DNA from: Bryobacteraceae bacterium
Lineage (GTDB): Bacteria; Acidobacteriota; Terriglobia; Bryobacterales; Bryobacteraceae
NCBI GenBank assembly: GCA_030044325.1
Contig: JASHWA010000398.1
Coordinates: 1 to 16,986, forward strand
DNA: 16,986 nucleotides
Reading direction: 5' to 3'
How positions within the stretch are numbered: the first letter of the stretch is position 1; every line of letters starts with the position of its first letter. Under the pieces are notes generated by a model. That model saw only the letters and a program-made list of their open reading frames with translations. It was not told the DNA's origin and searched no databases. The position numbers and the translations under genes are program-made. This document shows positions 13,448 through 16,986 of the stretch, piece by piece.

Positions 13448-14620
13448 TTAAATCTTGAAATCCTTCGCCAGAATCTCTTTCATGATCTCCGATGTGCCCG
13501 CCCCGATGGTGTGCAGCCGCACATCTCTCCAAAACCGTCCGATCGGATATTCGACCGTGTATCCGAACCCTCCGAAAATCTGCATACAGTCATACGCGAT
13601 CTTCTGGCACAGTTCGGTCGTATACAGCTTCGCCATGGTGATCTCGCGAACGCACTTCTGTTTCCGGTTCATCAGATCGAGCGCGCGATACACCAGCCAG
13701 CGCCCCGCTTCGATCGCAGTCAGGTGCTCCGCAAAGCGGTGCTTCCACACCTGAAATTTCCGCACCGGACTTCCGAACGCGCTGCGCTCCGCGCCGTAGC
13801 TCATGGCCAGCTCCATCATCCGGTCCATTCCATACAGCGCGCCGAGCGAAGCCGCCAGCCGCTCCCCTTGAAAATTCTCCATCACGTAATAAAACCCGCG
13901 ATTCATCTCGCCGAGTACATAACGCCGCGGGATGCGGCACTCGTCGAAAAACAGCTCCGCCGTGTCCGAGGATAGCATTCCGATCTTGTCGAGCTTCCTG
14001 CCTACCGAAAATCCCTTGGTCGAGGTCGGAAAAATCACGAACGAGATTCCCTTGTAGCGATCCTCGGCCGTGCGCACGGCAAGCACGATGAAATCGGCGC
14101 GCGTGCCGTTGGTGATCCACAGCTTCTGCCCCGAAATCACCAGGTCGCCGCCGTGGATGCGCGCCTGGGTGCGGATCGCCGCCACGTCCGACCCTCCGCC
14201 CGGCTCGCTGATCCCCAGCGACGTGATCAACTCGCCGGCCACGGCGGGGCGCAGGAATTCGTCCTTCTGCTCGCGCGTTCCCAGCTCCTCGAGCACCGGC
14301 GTGGTCAGATCGCTCTGCACCATGAACGCCATGTTGACGCCGCCGTTTTCCGAATACGACATCCCTTCGATGTACGCCGCCGTCGCCCACCAGTCGAGCG
14401 CGCTGCCGCCCCACTCCGGATCGAGCCGGATGCCAAAAAGTCCTAAATTCGCGCCTTTTTTGAATAATTCGGCCGGAAAGTCCCCCCGCTCGTCCCATTC
14501 CGCCGCATGCGGCTTGATCTCCGCCTGCGCGAATTTCCGCACCGTTTCCCGAATCATGCGATGTTCTTCGGTAAAATACGGGAATTCCGTTTTCGTCTGC
14601 TCCACGGTTGCCTGACTCAT
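13448..14620 (-). CDS. Acyl-CoA dehydrogenase, isovaleryl/citronellyl-CoA dehydrogenase-like
   Basis: FAD-dependent acyl-CoA dehydrogenase of 390 residues. It has the FAD and substrate motifs LGISEPGGGSDVAAIRT (135-151) and GQKLWITNGTRADFIVLAVRT (164-184), and the C-terminal CMQIFGGFGYTVEYPIGRFWRD. The usual catalytic Glu near the C-terminus is Ala374 in IGAGTSEI, while Glu253 in FQGERLAA is well placed to be the base, the pattern of isovaleryl-CoA dehydrogenase; AtuD-type enzymes may share it. It would form the double bond before carboxylation of a beta-methyl acyl-CoA. ATG 14620 follows GGAGGAAA with nine bases and overlaps the carboxylase TGA as ATGA; the frame continues upstream to 14911, but only as shadow of the carboxylase gene. 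Confidence 0.92.
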   Translation of the reverse strand: MSQATVEQTKTEFPYFTEEHRMIRETVRKFAQAEIKPHAAEWDERGDFPAELFKKGANLGLFGIRLDPEWGGSALDWWATAAYIEGMSYSENGGVNMAFMVQSDLTTPVLEELGTREQKDEFLRPAVAGELITSLGISEPGGGSDVAAIRTQARIHGGDLVISGQKLWITNGTRADFIVLAVRTAEDRYKGISFVIFPTSTKGFSVGRKLDKIGMLSSDTAELFFDECRIPRRYVLGEMNRGFYYVMENFQGERLAASLGALYGMDRMMELAMSYGAERSAFGSPVRKFQVWKHRFAEHLTAIEAGRWLVYRALDLMNRKQKCVREITMAKLYTTELCQKIAYDCMQIFGGFGYTVEYPIGRFWRDVRLHTIGAGTSEIMKEILAKDFKI

Positions 14621-16413
14621 TCGCTCGTTTCCTCCGCTCCAATCCGCACCAGCGTCTCGCCCGGCGCGACCACCTGTCCTGGCGCCACCAGCACCGCCTC
14701 GACAATTCCGTCCGCGTGCGCGTGCACGGTTTGTTCCATTTTCATCGCCTCCAGCACCACCAGCGGATCGCCCGCCTTCACGCGCCCGCCTTTTTCCGCC
14801 AGTATCCGCAGCACCTTGCCCGGCATCGGCGAGCTGGCCGTTTCTCCCGCCGCCCTCTCGCCCGCAGGATAGCGCGAAACGCGCGGAAACGTGTGATGAT
14901 TCACCCACCACCGCGCCGCCTCTTGCGCAATTTCGAAACTCCGCTCGACCCCGTCGATCTCCGCGCGCGCAAAACCATCTTCGCTCCCAATCAGCCTGAT
15001 CGCGCTCTCGCGCTCCCCGGACGGATTGTTTCGATACGCGCCAACCTCAGGCAGAATTTTGCGCTCCGCAATCCGCCGCGCCTCGAGATACGCATCGAGC
15101 GCCGCCTTCGCCGACGCCCGCGCGCTCGCATCCGCCGCAAACGGAATCACCGAACCCGTATGAATCCGCGCCGCGCAAAAATCGGCGTCATCCAAAGCCT
15201 GAGTCAAGTATTCGCGATTGGTCGTCACTCCCTGCACCAGCGTATTTTCAAGCGCATTTCGCAATTTCCGGATCGCGTCGTCGCGCGTCTCCGCATGCGC
15301 GATGATTTTCGCGAGCAGCGGATCGTAATGAATCCCGACGGTCGAGCCCGTCTCAATCGCGCTCTCCACGCGAACCCCCGCGGGCGCACGCCAGCGCAGA
15401 ATTTTTCCCGTCGAAGGCAGAAACCCGTTCGCGGGATCTTCCGCGTAAAGCCGCGCCTCGATCGCGTGCCCCCGCGCTTCCACCGGCTCCCGCGCAAGCG
15501 CGCGCCCCTCGGCGGCTTCGATCTGCATCCGCACCAGGTCGCGTCCGAAAATCATTTCCGTCACCGGATGTTCCACTTGAATGCGCGTATTCACTTCCAG
15601 AAAATAGAACGCGCCGCGCGGGTCCACCAGAAACTCGACCGTCCCGGCGCTCACGTACCCGATTTCGCGCGCCAGCCGCAGCGCCGCATCCCGAATTTCG
15701 CGTTTCACTGGCTCCGCCAGGCCGGGCGCTGGCGCTTCTTCGATGATCTTCTGATACCGCCGCTGCAAGGAGCATTCGCGCTCCTCGAAATGCATCACGT
15801 TCCCGTGCAAATCGCCGAAAATCTGCACCTCGATATGCCGGGCGTGTTCGATGTAGCGTTCCACCAGCAGCGTTGGATCGCCAAACGCCGCCTCCGCTTC
15901 GCGCCGCGCCGATGCGAGCGCCTCCCGTAGCTGTTCCGCGCGATCCACGCGCCGCATTCCTCTCCCGCCGCCGCCCGCCCCGGCTTTCACCAGCAGCGGA
16001 AAACCATCGTCCGGCGCCACCGGAACCCCCGCGCGAACCGCAATCTCCCGCGCGTTCACCTTCGATCCCATCGCGCGAATGGTCTCCGCGCGCGGCCCGA
16101 TGAAGACCATCCCCGACGCATCGCACGCTTCCGCCAACTCCGCGTTTTCCGCCAGAAATCCGTACCCCGGATGAATCGCATCCGCGCCTGCGCGCTTCGC
16201 CGCGGCGATCACCTTCGAAATCGCCAGATACGATTCGCGGCTCTCCGCTCCCCCGATCCTCACCGCCGCATCCGCCTCGCGCACATGCGGCGCATCCCGA
16301 TCCGCATCCGAATACACCGCGGCCGTCCGAATCCCCATCTCGCGGCAAGTGCGAAAAACCCGCCGCGCAATCTCCCCGCGATTCGCCACCAGAATTTTTC
16401 GAATTCTCTTCAT
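14617..16413 (-). CDS. Acyl-CoA carboxylase biotin carboxylase/biotin carrier subunit (MccA/LiuD/AtuF type)
   Basis: A 598-residue biotin-containing subunit. It shows the biotin carboxylase N-domain (ILVANRGEIARRVFRTCREMG, HPGYGFLAEN), the ATP-grasp loop GGGGRGM (147-153), EVQIFGD, ERECSLQRRYQKIIEEAP and EVNTRIQVEHPVTE (273-286). A linker region with RNNPSGE precedes the biotinyl domain with biotin-accepting Lys558 in EAMKM. With the upstream carboxyltransferase it should form an alpha/beta carboxylase for 3-methylcrotonyl-, geranyl- or propionyl-type CoA. An oddity: between GVPVAP and GFPLLVKA about 18 residues found in E. coli AccC and MCC alpha are missing, in frame. ATG 16413 starts MKRIRKILVANRGEIA, the family start, 17 bases after the upstream stop. 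The open frame to 16548 is shadow. Confidence 0.93.
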   Translation of the reverse strand: MKRIRKILVANRGEIARRVFRTCREMGIRTAAVYSDADRDAPHVREADAAVRIGGAESRESYLAISKVIAAAKRAGADAIHPGYGFLAENAELAEACDASGMVFIGPRAETIRAMGSKVNAREIAVRAGVPVAPDDGFPLLVKAGAGGGGRGMRRVDRAEQLREALASARREAEAAFGDPTLLVERYIEHARHIEVQIFGDLHGNVMHFEERECSLQRRYQKIIEEAPAPGLAEPVKREIRDAALRLAREIGYVSAGTVEFLVDPRGAFYFLEVNTRIQVEHPVTEMIFGRDLVRMQIEAAEGRALAREPVEARGHAIEARLYAEDPANGFLPSTGKILRWRAPAGVRVESAIETGSTVGIHYDPLLAKIIAHAETRDDAIRKLRNALENTLVQGVTTNREYLTQALDDADFCAARIHTGSVIPFAADASARASAKAALDAYLEARRIAERKILPEVGAYRNNPSGERESAIRLIGSEDGFARAEIDGVERSFEIAQEAARWWVNHHTFPRVSRYPAGERAAGETASSPMPGKVLRILAEKGGRVKAGDPLVVLEAMKMEQTVHAHADGIVEAVLVAPGQVVAPGETLVRIGAEETSE

Positions 16414-16430
16414 GCTCGTGGCGCATTCCC

Positions 16431-16986
16431 TCAATGCCGGAACACCCCCCACTCCATGGTCCCTTCCACCTGCCGGTTCAACGCCGCCGAAAGCGAAATC
16501 CCCAGCACCGTTCGCGTATCGCGCGGATCGATGATCCCGTCGTCCCACAGCCGCGCCGTCGCGAAATAGGGATCCGATTCGCGCGTGATCTGCGCTTCGA
16601 GCGCCTGCTTCTGCGCGTCAAGCTGCGCCTCGTCCACCGCGATTCCCTGCCGCGCCGCCGCGTCGCGACGGATGATATCCATTACTCCCGAAAGCTGCTG
16701 CGGACCCATCACCGCGATGCGATGATTCGGCCACGTGAACAGAAACCGCGGCTCGTACGCGCGCCCGCACATCGCGTAATTCCCCGCTCCGTACGATCCG
16801 CCCATCATGACCGTGATCGCCGGAACGGTCGAATTCGAAACCGCGTTGATCAGTTTCGCGCCGCTGCGAATGATCCCCCGCTCTTCAAACGAGCGCCCCA
16901 CCATGAATCCCGTCACGTTCTGCAAAAAAATCAGCGGAACATTCTGCTGATTCGCGAGCGCGATGAACTGCGCTCCCTTCTCCGCC
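16431..16986 (-). CDS. Acyl-CoA carboxylase carboxyltransferase (beta) subunit, 5' part outside window
   Basis: Partial C-terminal part of about 185 residues; the frame is open to the window edge, beginning AEKGAQFIALANQQNVPLIF. It shows the MCC-beta/AtuC/LiuB signature: LQNVTGFMVGRSFEERGIIRSGAKL, NSTVPAITVMMGGSYGAGNYAMCGRAY, PRFLFTWPNHRIAVMG, then SDPYFATARLWDDGIIDPRDTRTVLG. It transfers the carboxyl group from biotin to an acyl-CoA and is the partner of the next gene. The WPN and DDGIIDPRDTR segments place it with methylcrotonyl-/geranyl-CoA carboxylases rather than acetyl-CoA carboxylase. Where GGEQ is common it reads GPQQLSGVM. Substrate discrimination needs the missing N-terminal part and alignment. 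The extra C-terminal stretch (NRQVEGTMEWGVFRH) is a plain tail. Confidence 0.92.
   Translation of the reverse strand, partial: AEKGAQFIALANQQNVPLIFLQNVTGFMVGRSFEERGIIRSGAKLINAVSNSTVPAITVMMGGSYGAGNYAMCGRAYEPRFLFTWPNHRIAVMGPQQLSGVMDIIRRDAAARQGIAVDEAQLDAQKQALEAQITRESDPYFATARLWDDGIIDPRDTRTVLGISLSAALNRQVEGTMEWGVFRH

Noticed and set aside
12027..13451. A 474-residue open frame on the plus strand
   Set aside because: Exact antisense of atuA, rich in Arg, His and Pro, with no family signature.
14608..15930. A 440-residue open frame on the plus strand
   Set aside because: Antisense of the biotin carboxylase gene; Arg/Pro-rich with no recognisable domain.

Overview
This is a high-GC bacterial window of chromosomal character. 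No rRNA, tRNA, CRISPR, transposase or phage gene is visible. The mix of a CapD/FlaA1-type polysaccharide gene, an RsbR/S/T/X partner-switching module, several soluble two-component pairs and an AtuA-type acyl-CoA catabolic operon fits a soil bacterium such as an Acidobacteriota (Bryobacterales/Solibacter-like) or a similar large-genome lineage. That placement is inference from gene families, not a database result.

Layout. (1) 63-3242, plus strand: a DegT-family sugar aminotransferase and a large membrane-anchored NDP-sugar 4,6-dehydratase/epimerase, together a surface polysaccharide or glycan step. (2) 3239-6410, minus strand: what was once a compact operon in the order rsbS, rsbT, rsbX-like phosphatase, RsbU_N-type histidine kinase, receiver protein, rsbR. 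Almost every member is broken. rsbS lacks about 40 internal codons, rsbT has one extra base, the phosphatase has three frameshifts, the kinase has lost its dimerisation domain and its G1 glycines, and rsbR has lost about 20 codons near its end. Gene-to-gene overlaps are still preserved, so the original layout can be read. (3) 6569-8665, plus strand: a small soluble histidine kinase with a degenerate ATP-binding domain, then an intact sigma-54-dependent (NtrC-type) response regulator. (4) 8666-8974: 309 bases with no convincing gene but three short palindromes. (5) 8975-10379, plus strand: a soluble NarX/DegS-type kinase and a NarL/LuxR-type response regulator. (6) 10554-16986, minus strand: a tightly coupled operon running from the right edge with acyl-CoA carboxylase carboxyltransferase subunit (partial), biotin carboxylase/biotin carrier subunit, acyl-CoA dehydrogenase, AtuA, AtuA C-terminal-domain protein, enoyl-CoA hydratase and a small MmcQ/YjbR protein.

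How they work together. The right-hand operon has the enzyme set for beta-methyl-branched acyl-CoA breakdown: dehydrogenation, biotin-dependent carboxylation, and hydration, plus AtuA. It resembles the acyclic-terpene (atu) and leucine/isovalerate (liu) clusters; the substrate cannot be decided from the window. The middle is a dense regulatory block. The most striking observation is that reading-frame damage is concentrated in the stress-type partner-switching module while genes on both sides are open. This points either to decay of one whole signalling module or to a local assembly fault.
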